Made by a program: the position numbers and the translations under genes
Origin: Stutzerimonas stutzeri
Lineage (GTDB): Bacteria > Pseudomonadota > Gammaproteobacteria > Pseudomonadales > Pseudomonadaceae
Assembly (NCBI RefSeq): GCF_015291885.1
Contig: NZ_CP036186.1
Coordinates: 2,879,001 to 2,943,000 of the forward strand
Direction: 5' to 3'
Length of the DNA: 64,000 bases
The notes under the pieces: model-generated
What the model saw: only the letters and a program-made list of their open reading frames with translations
Database searches by the model: none
What the model was told of the DNA's origin: nothing
In this document: one piece after another, positions 1 to 9,316 of the stretch
How the letters are laid out: every line of letters begins with the position of its first letter
Position numbering within the stretch: the first letter of the stretch is position 1

Positions 1-52
1 CCCTTCATGTGAGGGCGCGGAGCTGACCGGGCTTTTGCCGTGGAGAGGACTA

Positions 53-1399
53 GTGCGATCACTGTTCTGGCGCATTCTCGCAACGTTCTGGCTGGCCATC
101 GCACTGGTGGCCGGGCTGGCCATGCTGCTCGGCCACGCGCTGAATCAGGATGCCTGGATTCTCGGTCGTCATCCGGCGCTGCAGGGCCTCGCCGAGACCT
201 GGACCGAGGTCTATGAGCGACAGGGGCCAATTGCCGCGCAACGGCTGCTCGAGCAACACCGCCACCGCTCCCGCGTCGATGTCCAGGTACTGGCTGAAAA
301 TGGCCAGCCGATCATCCGTGGCACCTTTTCCGACCGCGCCGCAGCCTTTGAAGCACGCCATCAGAACCGGGAGCGTCATCTACCCTGGCGACGCCTGACT
401 GCTGATTACATCAGCCCCACCAGTGGCGAAACCTATCTGTTCATCTACCGCATCCCGCATCCCGAGCTGCAGGCTTGGCACCGTGGAAGCCTGGCCTGGC
501 CGTTGAGTGCCCTGGGCATAGCGCTGGTAGTACTGACCGGCTTCAGCCTACTACTTACGCTTTCCATTACCCGGCCGCTGGATCGCTTGCGCCGCGCCGT
601 ACATGACCTGGGCCAGACGACGTACCAGCAGCAGTCGCTGGCCCGCCTGGCGACGCGTCGCGATGAGCTCGGCGTGCTGGCGAGCGACTTCAACCGCATG
701 GGTGCGCGGCTGCAGGCGCTGATCAGCAGCCAGCGCCAGCTCTTGCGCGATGTATCCCACGAACTGCGCTCACCGCTCGCCCGACTGCGTATAGCCCAGG
801 CTCTGGCCGAGCGCGCGACCCCCAGCGAGCGAGAAGCAATCTGGCCGCGACTGGCCAAGGAGTGTGATCGCCTGGAAGCGCTGATCAGTGAAATTCTCGA
901 ACTCTCGCGCCTCGACGCTGAACCTGGTGCGGTTACCACCGTGGACTTGCCGTCGATGTTCGAACAGTTGAAGGACAATGCCCGCATCATCTGTCCCGCT
1001 CAACATATCGACAGCCGAGTGGAACCAGGCGTACATCTGAGCGGCTGGAGTGAAATGCTCGAGCGTGCGCTGGACAACCTGTTGCGCAACGCCCTGCGTT
1101 TCAACCCCGAGGGGATGCCGATCGAACTGAGCGCGCGGCGTGAAGGCCACGAACTGGTGTTGAGCGTTCGCGACCATGGCCCCGGCGTCGCCGATGAGCA
1201 CCTGCCGCAACTGAGCGAGCCATTCTTCCGTGCTCCCGGGCAGACGGCAGCTGGTCATGGCCTTGGACTGGCCATCGCGCGCCGCGCGGCAGAGCGCCAC
1301 GGCGGACAACTGCAATTAGCCAACCATCCCGGCGGCGGGTTTATCGCCAGCCTGCGCCTACCGCTATCCGGAGGGCAGCCCGGCGCCGCAGACGCTTAG
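53..1399 (+). CDS. cpxA: CpxA-like membrane sensor histidine kinase
   Basis: This is an inner-membrane sensor kinase of about 448 aa that autophosphorylates and passes phosphate to a response regulator, probably encoded just upstream. Two membrane segments (about residues 5-27 and 146-172) flank a periplasmic sensor region of about 115 residues. A HAMP linker follows, then the H-box RDVSHELRSPLARLR (His about 236), an N-box NLLRNALRF (about 342-350), the G1 box DHGPG and the G2 box GHGLGLA. The H-box surroundings resemble E. coli CpxA. The frame is open from a TTG at 35, but the GTG at 53 has GGAGAGG at 42-48, so I start there. A stop TGA at 10-12 may end the partner regulator. The 3' end overlaps the convergent nitroreductase gene by about 36 bp. 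Confidence 0.85.
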   Translation: MRSLFWRILATFWLAIALVAGLAMLLGHALNQDAWILGRHPALQGLAETWTEVYERQGPIAAQRLLEQHRHRSRVDVQVLAENGQPIIRGTFSDRAAAFEARHQNRERHLPWRRLTADYISPTSGETYLFIYRIPHPELQAWHRGSLAWPLSALGIALVVLTGFSLLLTLSITRPLDRLRRAVHDLGQTTYQQQSLARLATRRDELGVLASDFNRMGARLQALISSQRQLLRDVSHELRSPLARLRIAQALAERATPSEREAIWPRLAKECDRLEALISEILELSRLDAEPGAVTTVDLPSMFEQLKDNARIICPAQHIDSRVEPGVHLSGWSEMLERALDNLLRNALRFNPEGMPIELSARREGHELVLSVRDHGPGVADEHLPQLSEPFFRAPGQTAAGHGLGLAIARRAAERHGGQLQLANHPGGGFIASLRLPLSGGQPGAADA

Positions 1400-1969
1400 A
1401 CGTCTCGTCTGACCGCCCCAGCCGCTAACGAATGCCTGCGGCTCAAGCACTGGAGCGACACGCACGCGCCCTTCCGGTGTGCCGACGTACATGAAGCCCA
1501 GCAAGCGCTCGTGTTCGCTCAGACCGAGTCCCTTGAGCACATGGGGGTCATAGGAGAAATCGCCGGTGCGCCACACGGCGCCAAGTCCCTGGGCATGGGC
1601 GGCCAAGAGCAGACCGTGGGCCGCGCAGGCGGCGGCAAGCACCTGCTCGTGTTCCGGCACCTTCGGATGCGTTTTCACACTGGCAATCACCACGATCAGC
1701 ATTGGCGCTCGTAGCGGCATGTTTCGCGCTTTCTGCAGCGCCTCCTCCGCAGCATTTGCCTGCCGCGACTGCAATGCACTGGCAAACAGCTCACCAAGCT
1801 CGTAGCGCGCAGCGCCCTCGATAGTCAGGAAGCGCCAGGGATGCAGCTGTCCGTGATCCGGGGCACGTAGCGCCGCGCGGAAGAGCAGGTCGAGTTGAGC
1901 GGCATCAGGGGCCGGCTCGCACAGGCGAGTGACAGATACGCGATTGAGCAGCAGGTCCAGAGCGTCCAT
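1364..1969 (-). CDS. YdjA-like nitroreductase family protein
   Basis: A protein of about 201 aa of the FMN-dependent nitroreductase fold, closest in character to the short YdjA subgroup, which reduces nitro compounds or related substrates with NAD(P)H. The N-terminal region with LLNRVSVTRL and APDHGQLHPWRF is the usual FMN-contact segment, and LLAAHAQGLGAVWRTG is the conserved late motif. It is a soluble cytoplasmic protein expected to act as a homodimer. It is slightly longer than typical YdjA (about 183-187 aa): the last 15 or so residues run into the convergent kinase gene and may be a lineage-specific extension. The physiological substrate cannot be read from the sequence. Confidence 0.85.
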   Translation of the reverse strand: MDALDLLLNRVSVTRLCEPAPDAAQLDLLFRAALRAPDHGQLHPWRFLTIEGAARYELGELFASALQSRQANAAEEALQKARNMPLRAPMLIVVIASVKTHPKVPEHEQVLAAACAAHGLLLAAHAQGLGAVWRTGDFSYDPHVLKGLGLSEHERLLGFMYVGTPEGRVRVAPVLEPQAFVSGWGGQTRRLSVCGAGLPSG

Positions 1970-2072
1970 CCATTACCTCCTAAAGGGGTCGGACATTCTA
2001 GAGGGTGTTACCGCCTTACCGCGAGTGATGGCGGGTTAGCGGCAACGGCAACACCCGCTGCGATTGCTGTTT

Positions 2073-2444
2073 TCAGGCTACCCGATCTGGCGAAAGCTGC
2101 GGTTGCAGCGGCGGCACCAGCGGTGGCAAACCATGCGCCGCACGTGCTGTGTCGCAATGGGGGTTATGTTCTCCGCGCTCCCAGGACGCCTCAAACTCGC
2201 GACAGGCGCTGGAACGCTGCTCATACATGCTGCAGCGCACCCCACACCCCACATCTCCCAACAGCCCCACGCAACGAGATGGCTTGCCGTCCGTGCCGAG
2301 CATGGCCACATGGAAGGGCGAAACTTGAACCGTCAGATGGTCGGGGACCACACCCCCGGCTGACACGCATTCACCAAAATAGAAGGACACACGAAAGTAC
2401 GCGCAGCAAGCGCCGCACGTGAGGCAGGGATTGTCGATGGACAT
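2073..2444 (-). CDS. YkgJ family cysteine-cluster protein
   Basis: A small protein of 123 aa with the YkgJ/UPF0153 cysteine pattern. NPCLTCGACC lies at the N-terminus, with further cysteines in GECVS, RCVGLLGDVGCGVRCSMYEQR and ACREF and a terminal HNPHCD. Members of this family are thought to bind zinc or an iron-sulfur cluster through these residues; the biochemical role is not established. It starts divergently from the trkH region (about 190 bp from the trkH start). The family assignment is secure; the function is unknown. Confidence 0.85.
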   Translation of the reverse strand: MSIDNPCLTCGACCAYFRVSFYFGECVSAGGVVPDHLTVQVSPFHVAMLGTDGKPSRCVGLLGDVGCGVRCSMYEQRSSACREFEASWERGEHNPHCDTARAAHGLPPLVPPLQPQLSPDRVA

Positions 2445-2631
2445 GGCAGGTGAACACCCAGAAACCGGAATGGGCCGGCGCCCGGGCGGCTATTCTATTC
2501 ATGGCAACGGCCTTGGGAAGGGGCTGCAAGCTGGCATCGAAAACATTTTTCCAACGAGCCGCGCAGCGGTTTACTGCCACCGAGACACGAGTAGAATGTC
2601 GGCCCTCTTCCACCGTGCCGAGCACCTCTAC

Positions 2632-4083
2632 ATGGCCCTGCCGACGCTGCGCATCATCGGTTTCATTCTCGGCATATTCCTGATTACCCTGGCCGTCAGC
2701 ATGATCATTCCGATGCTCACGCTGCTGGCATTCGAACGCACCGATGATCTGCAGGCGTTCATCTGGTCGAGCCTGATCACCTTTTCCTGCGGCTTCGCGC
2801 TGGTCGCCCCAGGACGGCCAGCCAATACCAATCTGCGACCGCGAGACATGTACTTCCTGACGACCCTGAGCTGGGTGGCGGTGTGCTGCTTCGCCGCCCT
2901 GCCGCTGATGTTGACCCAGCACATCAGCTATTCCGACGCCTTCTTCGAAACCATGTCCGGCATCACCACCACCGGCGCCACGGTGCTCTCGGGGCTGGAC
3001 AACCTGTCGCCAGGCCTGCTCATGTGGCGATCACTGCTTCATTGGCTAGGCGGTATCGGCTTTATCGGCATGGCGATCGCCATTCTCCCGCTGCTGCGGG
3101 TCGGCGGGATGCGGCTGTTCCAGACCGAATCCTCCGACTGGTCGGAAAAGGTCATGCCACGCTCTCACGTTGCCGGCCGATATCTCATTACGATCTATGC
3201 GGTTTTCACCCTGGCCGCGTTCGTTGCCTTCCTGCTGACAGGCATGAGCTCGTTCGATGCGATCAACCACGCGATGTCTACCGTGGCAACCGGCGGCTTT
3301 TCAACTTCTGATGCGTCGATGGGCAAGTTCGGTCCGTCAGCCCATTGGGTCGCGGTCTTCTTCATGCTGCTCGGCAGCCTGCCGTTTACCCTTTACGTGA
3401 TGACGTTGCGCGGCAACCGCACGGCCCTGTTCAGAGATCAGCAAGTACGTGGCTTTGTAGTGATGCTGACGGTTACCAGCCTGCTGTTCAGCGGCTGGTA
3501 TTGGTTGAACAATGAAATCCCAATGTTGGATGCGTTGCGCGTCGTCACCTTCAGCGTGGTTTCCGTAGTGACCACTACTGGATTCGCCGTCGACGATTAC
3601 ACTCAGTGGGGCGGATTCGCCGTCATGGTGTTCTTCTACCTGACCTTCGTAGGAGGCTGTTCAGGCTCGACGTCGGGCGGCCTGAAGATGTTCCGCTTTC
3701 AAGTGGCCTACTCGCTGCTGCGCGCTAACTTCAAGCAGCTGATTCACCCTCGTGCGGTGATTCGCCAGCAATACAACGGCCACAATCTCGACGAAGAAAT
3801 CGTCCGCTCGATTCTCACCTTCTCCTTCTTCATCACCATGACCATCGGCGTGCTGGCGCTATGTCTGGCGCTACTAGGGCTCGATCCGATCACCGCGCTC
3901 ACCGGCGCTGCGACCGCCGTGTGCAACGTCGGCCCAGGGTTGGGTGAGATCATCGGCCCAGCGGGCAATTTCTCAACATTGCCCGATGCGGCCAAATGGC
4001 TGCTATCGATAGGCATGCTGCTCGGCCGCTTGGAAATCATCACCGTGCTGGTGCTGCTGACCCCTGCCTTCTGGCGGCATTGA
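2632..4083 (+). CDS. trkH: TrkH-family potassium uptake protein
   Basis: Membrane subunit of the Trk potassium uptake system, about 483 aa, working with the cytoplasmic NAD-binding subunit TrkA, which is not in this window. Four pore-loop repeats carry the filter-like segments TTTGATV, STVATGGFST, VTTTGFAVDDY and AVCNVGPGLGE. Alternating hydrophobic segments give the expected 8-10 membrane helices. The frame is open upstream to 2419, but that extension has no membrane or conserved character. The ATG at 2632 (MALPTLRIIGF) gives the standard family length, so I place the start there. A hairpin follows the stop codon. Confidence 0.93.
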   Translation: MALPTLRIIGFILGIFLITLAVSMIIPMLTLLAFERTDDLQAFIWSSLITFSCGFALVAPGRPANTNLRPRDMYFLTTLSWVAVCCFAALPLMLTQHISYSDAFFETMSGITTTGATVLSGLDNLSPGLLMWRSLLHWLGGIGFIGMAIAILPLLRVGGMRLFQTESSDWSEKVMPRSHVAGRYLITIYAVFTLAAFVAFLLTGMSSFDAINHAMSTVATGGFSTSDASMGKFGPSAHWVAVFFMLLGSLPFTLYVMTLRGNRTALFRDQQVRGFVVMLTVTSLLFSGWYWLNNEIPMLDALRVVTFSVVSVVTTTGFAVDDYTQWGGFAVMVFFYLTFVGGCSGSTSGGLKMFRFQVAYSLLRANFKQLIHPRAVIRQQYNGHNLDEEIVRSILTFSFFITMTIGVLALCLALLGLDPITALTGAATAVCNVGPGLGEIIGPAGNFSTLPDAAKWLLSIGMLLGRLEIITVLVLLTPAFWRH

Positions 4084-4111
4084 TCAGGCGGCGGCTCGGA
4101 CTACCGCCTGA
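4084..4111 (+). terminator. hairpin after trkH
   Basis: Directly after the trkH stop, TCAGGCGG and CCGCCTGA form a perfect 8-bp stem around a 12-nt loop. No T-run follows, so this could be a weak terminator or an mRNA 3'-end stabiliser rather than a classic rho-independent terminator. Confidence 0.4.
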
Positions 4112-4234
4112 ATAGTCGACTACCAGCGCCACACCGACACGCCAAACGTAGCGTCAGCACACCGCCAAGCCCCGCTACCACGTTGGGCGCCCCTAGGGGC
4201 TGCTCTTAAGCACACCTTTCGTACGCAGTGCATT

Positions 4235-4256
4235 GGTGGGCTGAAGCCCACCCTAC
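4235..4256 (-). repeat. dispersed palindromic repeat, copy 1
   Basis: Palindrome with 8-bp arms GGTGGGCT and AGCCCACC separated by GA, followed by CTAC. Read on the minus strand it is identical over 22 bases to the copy at 52437-52458 and differs by one base from the copy at 50734-50755. It lies in the 283-bp gap between trkH and the AraC-type regulator gene, at the 3' end of both. Confidence 0.8.
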
Positions 4257-4366
4257 ACTCTTGCAGAATGACGGCTGGCAGCTGTTACCTAGGTAGATGG
4301 GAGCACATGCTTCGTGCCCGGTTGTCGCTGCTGCCGTGCTGCAGCTGCGCGGACACATACCGACAT

Positions 4367-5380
4367 CTACGGACGGGACCGCGTCGCCAGGCGGTATTCA
4401 CCGGGCGTCACGCCAAACCAGCGTTTGAATGCGCGATAGAAATTGCTCGGATCGGCAAAGCCGAGCAGGTAGGCGATCTCCAACGGTGCAAGATTGGGCT
4501 GGGCGAGGTATTGCTCTGCCAGATCGCGCCGTGTGTCATCGAGCAATTGCTGAAAGCTGCTGCCTTCATCATGCAGGCGCCGCTGCAGCGTGCGCTCCGA
4601 AAGACACAGCGCTTGCGCCACTGTTTCGCGCCTGGGCTCGCCTTGAGGCAGCAGCCGGCAAAGAATCTGACGCGCACGATGCATGACCCGGGTATCGGCG
4701 AAGCGCGCCAGATAGTCACCCGCGAAACGATCATGCAACTGCGCAAGTGCTTCATTGGCTGTCGGCAAGGGCATTTCTACGTCGCTGCGACTGAACAGCA
4801 GCGCGTAGCGCGGCGCCTCGAACCGCAGCGGGGCTTGGAACAGACGCTGGTAAGGCTCCAGATCCCGCGGCGCGCAGCCCTGAAAACTCACTTCCAAAGG
4901 CTGCAACACCGTTCCGGTCAGCCAGCGACAGAAGGTCAAGCAGCCGGCGAGCGAACCTTCCGCGCTTTGCCGGGCCGGCGGGAGACGATCACCGTGGATC
5001 ACCAAGCTAAGTCGATAACCTTGCGAACATTCCTGAAAATCAAGGTCGGCACCCTCGGCAATGATCCGCTGGTAACGCACCAGCCTGGCAAAACCCTCCT
5101 TGAGATTACGGCTGGACATCAGCGCATAACCGACCACATTCAACGCCGCCGGCCTCACCTGCCGCGCCATGTCCAAACCGATTGCCGGATTGCCGGAAAC
5201 CGCGACGGCGCGCTGCCATAGGCGCGTCATATCGTCCTGAGCGAAGCGAGCCTCGGCGTCATTCAGCGCCATGTAATCCAGGCTCAGCTCGTTGAACAGC
5301 TGGCGGCAGTCGATCCCTGCAGACTCGAGAGCCTGGACGATTCCCTGCGCCCAACTAGAGGAAGTGGTGCGTTCGGTCAT
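4367..5380 (-). CDS. AraC family transcriptional regulator (OruR/ArgR-like N-domain)
   Basis: A DNA-binding regulator of 337 aa. The first 220 residues or so match the 'arabinose-binding domain of AraC N-term' type seen in pseudomonad regulators, with features such as the RPAALNVVGYALMSSRNLKEG segment. The C-terminal 100 residues hold two helix-turn-helix units: AQALCLSERTLQRRLHDEG, and a second around IAYLLGFADPSNFYRAFKRWFG ending VTPGEYR. It is divergent from the Mpo1-like gene, separated by 125 bp, so that gene is an obvious candidate target. The effector is unknown. Confidence 0.88.
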   Translation of the reverse strand: MTERTTSSSWAQGIVQALESAGIDCRQLFNELSLDYMALNDAEARFAQDDMTRLWQRAVAVSGNPAIGLDMARQVRPAALNVVGYALMSSRNLKEGFARLVRYQRIIAEGADLDFQECSQGYRLSLVIHGDRLPPARQSAEGSLAGCLTFCRWLTGTVLQPLEVSFQGCAPRDLEPYQRLFQAPLRFEAPRYALLFSRSDVEMPLPTANEALAQLHDRFAGDYLARFADTRVMHRARQILCRLLPQGEPRRETVAQALCLSERTLQRRLHDEGSSFQQLLDDTRRDLAEQYLAQPNLAPLEIAYLLGFADPSNFYRAFKRWFGVTPGEYRLATRSRP

Positions 5381-5505
5381 GTTGCTTCTTGTTCTACGGA
5401 TGGTCGGGCGGCTGCGTCCAAGGCTACTAAACTGGCCCTGATTGTCACTGACTCACAAGCCGCTGGATGACTAAGCTGTGCGACGACAATAACAGGAGGT
5501 ACGCC

Positions 5506-5823
5506 ATGAGTACGCAAACCGCCGAACGCTTCTCCAGCTTTGCCGATTTTTACCCGTTCTATCTTGCCGAGCACAGCAATCGAGCCTGTCGTCGACTGCA
5601 TTTCATGGGCAGCTTGCTGGTCCTGATCATTCTTGGTTACGCACTGGTATCCCAGAAGTGGGTTTGGTTACTCGCCATGCCCTTGGTGGGTTACGGCTTT
5701 GCATGGATCGGCCATTTCGTATTCGAGAAGAATCGGCCTGCCACGTTTCAGTACCCGCTCTACAGCTTTCTCGGCGACTGGGTAATGTTCAAGGACATGC
5801 TGACCAGGCGTATCCCGCTCTAA
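5506..5823 (+). CDS. Mpo1/DUF962-like membrane protein
   Basis: A small membrane protein of about 105 aa of the DUF962/Mpo1 family, whose yeast member is an iron-dependent dioxygenase acting on 2-hydroxy fatty acids. The sequence shows F-x-x-FYPFYLAEHSNRACRRLHFMG with the conserved histidines, two hydrophobic helices, then WIGHFVFEKNRPATF and GDWVMFKD, all hallmarks of the family. The frame is open from 5467, but AGGAGGT at 5494-5500 points to the ATG at 5506. Bacterial function is inferred only from the family. It is transcribed away from the AraC regulator. Confidence 0.85.
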   Translation: MSTQTAERFSSFADFYPFYLAEHSNRACRRLHFMGSLLVLIILGYALVSQKWVWLLAMPLVGYGFAWIGHFVFEKNRPATFQYPLYSFLGDWVMFKDMLTRRIPL

Positions 5824-6081
5824 ATGCGACGGCACCGACATATCCGACCGATGCGTCACTGTTTTCGAACTGTGATTTGGCGATGAGGTGTCGCTTGGTT
5901 ATGATCAGTCAGCTGTTGCACGGGGCGGCCTCCGCCGAGCCGCCTTAGCAGCCGCAAGACTGCCCCTGAAGCGCTTGATCCGTTCGTCGTTTGCAGCGTG
6001 ACGAGACCGCCAAGCACGGCGTCAGTCTGCTAGGCGCACGGAAAAAAGGCGTCGACAAACCATCAGGAACCGTACACATAC

Positions 6082-7470
6082 ATGACTTCCACCACGGCTG
6101 AGCGCCGCAATGGCCTCGCCACTCGTCCGTTGCGCGAGTATTACTCCCGAGTAATTGCGTACCTGACTTGCGCCGCCACGCTTGCGGCAGGCACCTACAC
6201 CCATTATTTCTCGATGGACCTGCTATGGATGGTGCCGTACGCCCTGCTCTATCCGCATCTGGCCTATCACCTGAGCTATCGATTCAAGCGCGATCATCCA
6301 GAACGCACCTCGCAAACCCTGCTTTGTCTGGACGCTCTGAATGCAGGCGCCGGCATCCTGCTACTCGGCTTTTCCATCGTGCCCAGCCTGATGTTCCTAC
6401 TTACGCTCGCCTTTAGCGCGCTGGTGAGCGGTAGCCTGCGCAATCTGGCATTGGCCATGGCGTGCGTTGCAGTGGGCATTGGCTTGGCGTATCTGGTAGC
6501 GCCGCTGGAATATCAGGGCACCACCCCGCCACTGGTTTCGCTCGCCAGCATCTTGTTCACCAGCTTCTACGTCTGCGCTACGGCTTACTTCGTTCACCAG
6601 CAGGGCCAACGGCTGGCCCAGGCCCGCAAGGAAATCGAAACAGAGCAAGCCAAAGCTGCCCGCCTGGCCCGTAATCTTGCCAAGTATCTTTCACCGCAAG
6701 TGTGGGAGTCGATATTCACCGGCAAGCGCAGCGTTCGGCTGGAAACACAGCGCAAGCGGCTGACGGTGTTCTTTTCCGATATCAAGGGTTTCACCGAACT
6801 GGCCGAAGAACTGGAAGCCGAAGCCCTCACCGACCTGCTCAACAACTATCTGAACGAAATGTCGAAGATCGCCCTCAAGTACGGCGGCACTATCGACAAG
6901 TTCGTCGGCGACTGCGTGATGGTGTTCTTTGGCGACCCTTCCAGTCAGGGTGCCAAGAAAGACGCAGTGGCGGCGGTGTCCATGGCCATCGCCATGCGCA
7001 AGCACATGAAAGTACTGCGCCAGCAATGGCGCGCGCAGGGCATTACCAAACCCATGGAAATCCGCATGGGCATCAACACCGGCTACTGCACAGTGGGCAA
7101 CTTCGGTGCCGATACGCGAATGGACTACACCATCATCGGCCGCGAAGTGAACCTGGCCAGTCGCCTGGAAAGCTCAGCCGAGGCTAGCGAGATTCTGATT
7201 TCCCATGAAACCTATTCGTTGATCAAGGACGTGATCATGTGTCGCGACAAGGGGCAGATTCCTGTCAAGGGCTTCTCGCGGCCGGTGCAGATCTATCAGG
7301 TTGTGGACTTCCGCCGCGACCTTGGCGCCACCTGCAGTTTCCTGGAGCACGAGCTGCCCGGCTTCTCCATGTACCTTGACACCAACGGCGTGCAGAATTT
7401 CGACAAGGAACGCGTAATCCAGGCTCTGCAGCAAGCCGCTGAGAAACTACGCGACAAGGTCATCCTCTGA
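6082..7470 (+). CDS. cyaB: class III adenylate cyclase with MASE2 membrane domain, CyaB
   Basis: A membrane adenylate cyclase of 462 aa that makes cAMP from ATP. In P. aeruginosa the CyaB enzyme feeds the cAMP-Vfr regulatory circuit. Residues 1-180 are a six-helix MASE2-type membrane domain, followed by a short coiled coil (about 185-205). The cyclase domain contains FSDIKGFTELAEEL (first metal Asp), GDCVMVFFGDP (second metal Asp) and MGINTGYCTVGNFGADTRMDYTIIG, with the base- and transition-state-binding region intact. The length matches P. aeruginosa CyaB, and the trkH / AraC / Mpo1 neighbourhood is the same from memory. Confidence 0.92.
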   Translation: MTSTTAERRNGLATRPLREYYSRVIAYLTCAATLAAGTYTHYFSMDLLWMVPYALLYPHLAYHLSYRFKRDHPERTSQTLLCLDALNAGAGILLLGFSIVPSLMFLLTLAFSALVSGSLRNLALAMACVAVGIGLAYLVAPLEYQGTTPPLVSLASILFTSFYVCATAYFVHQQGQRLAQARKEIETEQAKAARLARNLAKYLSPQVWESIFTGKRSVRLETQRKRLTVFFSDIKGFTELAEELEAEALTDLLNNYLNEMSKIALKYGGTIDKFVGDCVMVFFGDPSSQGAKKDAVAAVSMAIAMRKHMKVLRQQWRAQGITKPMEIRMGINTGYCTVGNFGADTRMDYTIIGREVNLASRLESSAEASEILISHETYSLIKDVIMCRDKGQIPVKGFSRPVQIYQVVDFRRDLGATCSFLEHELPGFSMYLDTNGVQNFDKERVIQALQQAAEKLRDKVIL

Positions 7471-7548
7471 TTTTCTGATCGCTGGCGGCCAGCCGTCGAC
7501 TACCCGAACCTGGCCCAGCCAGCGGGCCTGCTTCGGGACAGCCGCAAA

Positions 7549-8307
7549 ATGCTAACGCTGCGCAACTACCATCACGAACTCATCGCCCATAGCCACGAAC
7601 ACCCACAACTGGTGTTTGGCCTGAAAGGGCTTCTGGAATTCGAGATTGCCGGGCGCGGCAGCCGCGTCGGCGAGCAGAGTCTCGCAGTGATTCCGTCCGC
7701 CACGCACCATACCTGCGCCAGTGTTGCCGGCAGCCACTGCCTGGTGCTCGATCTCCCGTCCGAGAACTGGGTTCGCCAGCGTCTGGGCCACCACACCGAG
7801 CCCAGCCTGCGTCTGATCGATCGACCGGATACCGTGCGCCTGAGCGCAAGCCAGCAGAGCCTGGTCGCCTGGCTGGCGCACAGCCCGATCAATGATCCAT
7901 TGATCGCCGAACAGGGCGCGGTGTTACTGCTGGCCAGTCTGGCAAATGGACAACAAATCCAGCACGGCCAGCACGCGCTGCCAGTCGCCGCCATCGACGC
8001 CTTCATCGATCAGCACTTATCTCATCCGCTTCAGGTTGCCGATCTGGCGCGTATCGCTGGGTTATCGGTAGCAGGCCTGCATGCGCGCTTTCTTCGCGAG
8101 ATAGGTCGAACGCCGATGGAGTACGTGCGCCAGCGGCGCTTGCAGCGTGCCGAAGCGCTGTTGCACGACACCCGCCTGCCAATCGGCGAGATCGCCGCGC
8201 AGGTGGGTTATGCCTCGCAAAGCGCCTTCACCGCCGCACTGGTTCGCGCACGTGGATGCTCGCCGCGCACGCTACGCCGCGAGTTGCGCGACAAAACTGA
8301 TGACTGA
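7549..8307 (+). CDS. AraC family regulator with cupin N-domain
   Basis: A transcription regulator of 252 aa with an N-terminal cupin-like ligand domain (HSHEHPQLVFGLKGLLEFE... GEQSLAVIPSATHHTC, residues about 12-65). The C-terminal AraC/XylS double helix-turn-helix covers roughly residues 145-247: VADLARIAGLSVAGLHARFLREIG, then IGEIAAQVGYASQSAFTAALVRARG. It lies directly upstream of an EamA exporter gene on the same strand, so that exporter is a plausible target, although the 127-bp gap leaves room for a separate promoter. The inducer is unknown. Confidence 0.87.
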   Translation: MLTLRNYHHELIAHSHEHPQLVFGLKGLLEFEIAGRGSRVGEQSLAVIPSATHHTCASVAGSHCLVLDLPSENWVRQRLGHHTEPSLRLIDRPDTVRLSASQQSLVAWLAHSPINDPLIAEQGAVLLLASLANGQQIQHGQHALPVAAIDAFIDQHLSHPLQVADLARIAGLSVAGLHARFLREIGRTPMEYVRQRRLQRAEALLHDTRLPIGEIAAQVGYASQSAFTAALVRARGCSPRTLRRELRDKTDD

Positions 8308-8434
8308 CGCGACAGACACACGCCCTGCGACGGCCTAGCATGGCCCGGATTCGCAAGGTTCAGGTAACCATGACCCCACACGCTTATTCCCGCACCGCTG
8401 CACGCATGCGCCACCCGCTCAGATCGACCGCCCA

Positions 8435-9313
8435 ATGACGCCGCGTAATGCCCTGTTGGCCATCCACCTCGGTGCGCTGATGTTCGGCCTGTCCGGTGTG
8501 CTCGGCAAATTGGCGGAAAGCTCGGCACTGATCATCACCTTTGGTCGAGCGCTGTTCGCCGTGCTGGCCCTGCTGCTGGTGGCGCAGTTGTTGCGGCCCA
8601 GCGGCGCAACCCCAAACTGGCGGCAGCGTGGCGGCCTTGCCTTGGGCGGACTGTTACTGGGTGCGCACTGGCTGACGTTCTTCATCGCGGTGAAGATCGC
8701 CGGCGTCGGCATTGCAACCCTGGGCTTTGCCAGCTTCCCCGCGTTTACCGTGCTGCTCGAGGGCCTGCTGTTCCGCGAACGCACCCGCGCCATCGAGTTC
8801 GCCATGGTCGGGCTGGTCTGTGCCGGCCTGCTGCTGGTTGCTCCGGCATTCGACCTTAACAGCGGCCCGACCACCGGCCTGCTCTATGGCGTGCTGTCAG
8901 GTCTGCTCTTCGCCCTGCTGTCGCTGCTCAACCGCGCCGTCACCCGCGGCCTCGATCCGGTTCGATCGGCTCTATGGCAGAACCTGGCGATCCTCGCCGG
9001 CCTGCTGCCATTCAGCTGGTCGGCGATCCCCGCGATACCGGCGCAGGACTGGCTTTGGCTGGCACTGCTAGGCGTGCTCTGCACAGGGCTGGCGCACAGC
9101 CTGTTCGTGGCCAGTCTGCGGGTGCTGAAAGCACGCACGACCTCGGTGATCTTTGCTCTCGAGCCCGTCTACGGCATCGCCTTCGCGTGGTGGCTGTTCA
9201 ATGAGCAGCCAACACTGCGCATGCTGCTCGGCGGTGCCTTGATCATCATCGCGAGCGTGGTTACCAGCCGCCTGAAAAGCCCGTCAACCGCCGCCGCCAA
9301 ACCCACCAACTGA
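8435..9313 (+). CDS. EamA/DMT family transporter
   Basis: An inner-membrane protein of 292 aa with about ten hydrophobic helices arranged as two EamA repeats (residues about 5-138 and 150-282). The first repeat holds FGLSGVLGKLA, the second VFALEPVYGIAFAWWLFNEQPT, typical of drug/metabolite exporters of the RhaT/EamA type. The substrate cannot be predicted. It follows the cupin-AraC regulator gene and converges on the selenoprotein-W-like gene with only a few bases between stops. Confidence 0.88.
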   Translation: MTPRNALLAIHLGALMFGLSGVLGKLAESSALIITFGRALFAVLALLLVAQLLRPSGATPNWRQRGGLALGGLLLGAHWLTFFIAVKIAGVGIATLGFASFPAFTVLLEGLLFRERTRAIEFAMVGLVCAGLLLVAPAFDLNSGPTTGLLYGVLSGLLFALLSLLNRAVTRGLDPVRSALWQNLAILAGLLPFSWSAIPAIPAQDWLWLALLGVLCTGLAHSLFVASLRVLKARTTSVIFALEPVYGIAFAWWLFNEQPTLRMLLGGALIIIASVVTSRLKSPSTAAAKPTN

Positions 9314-9316
9314 CAC

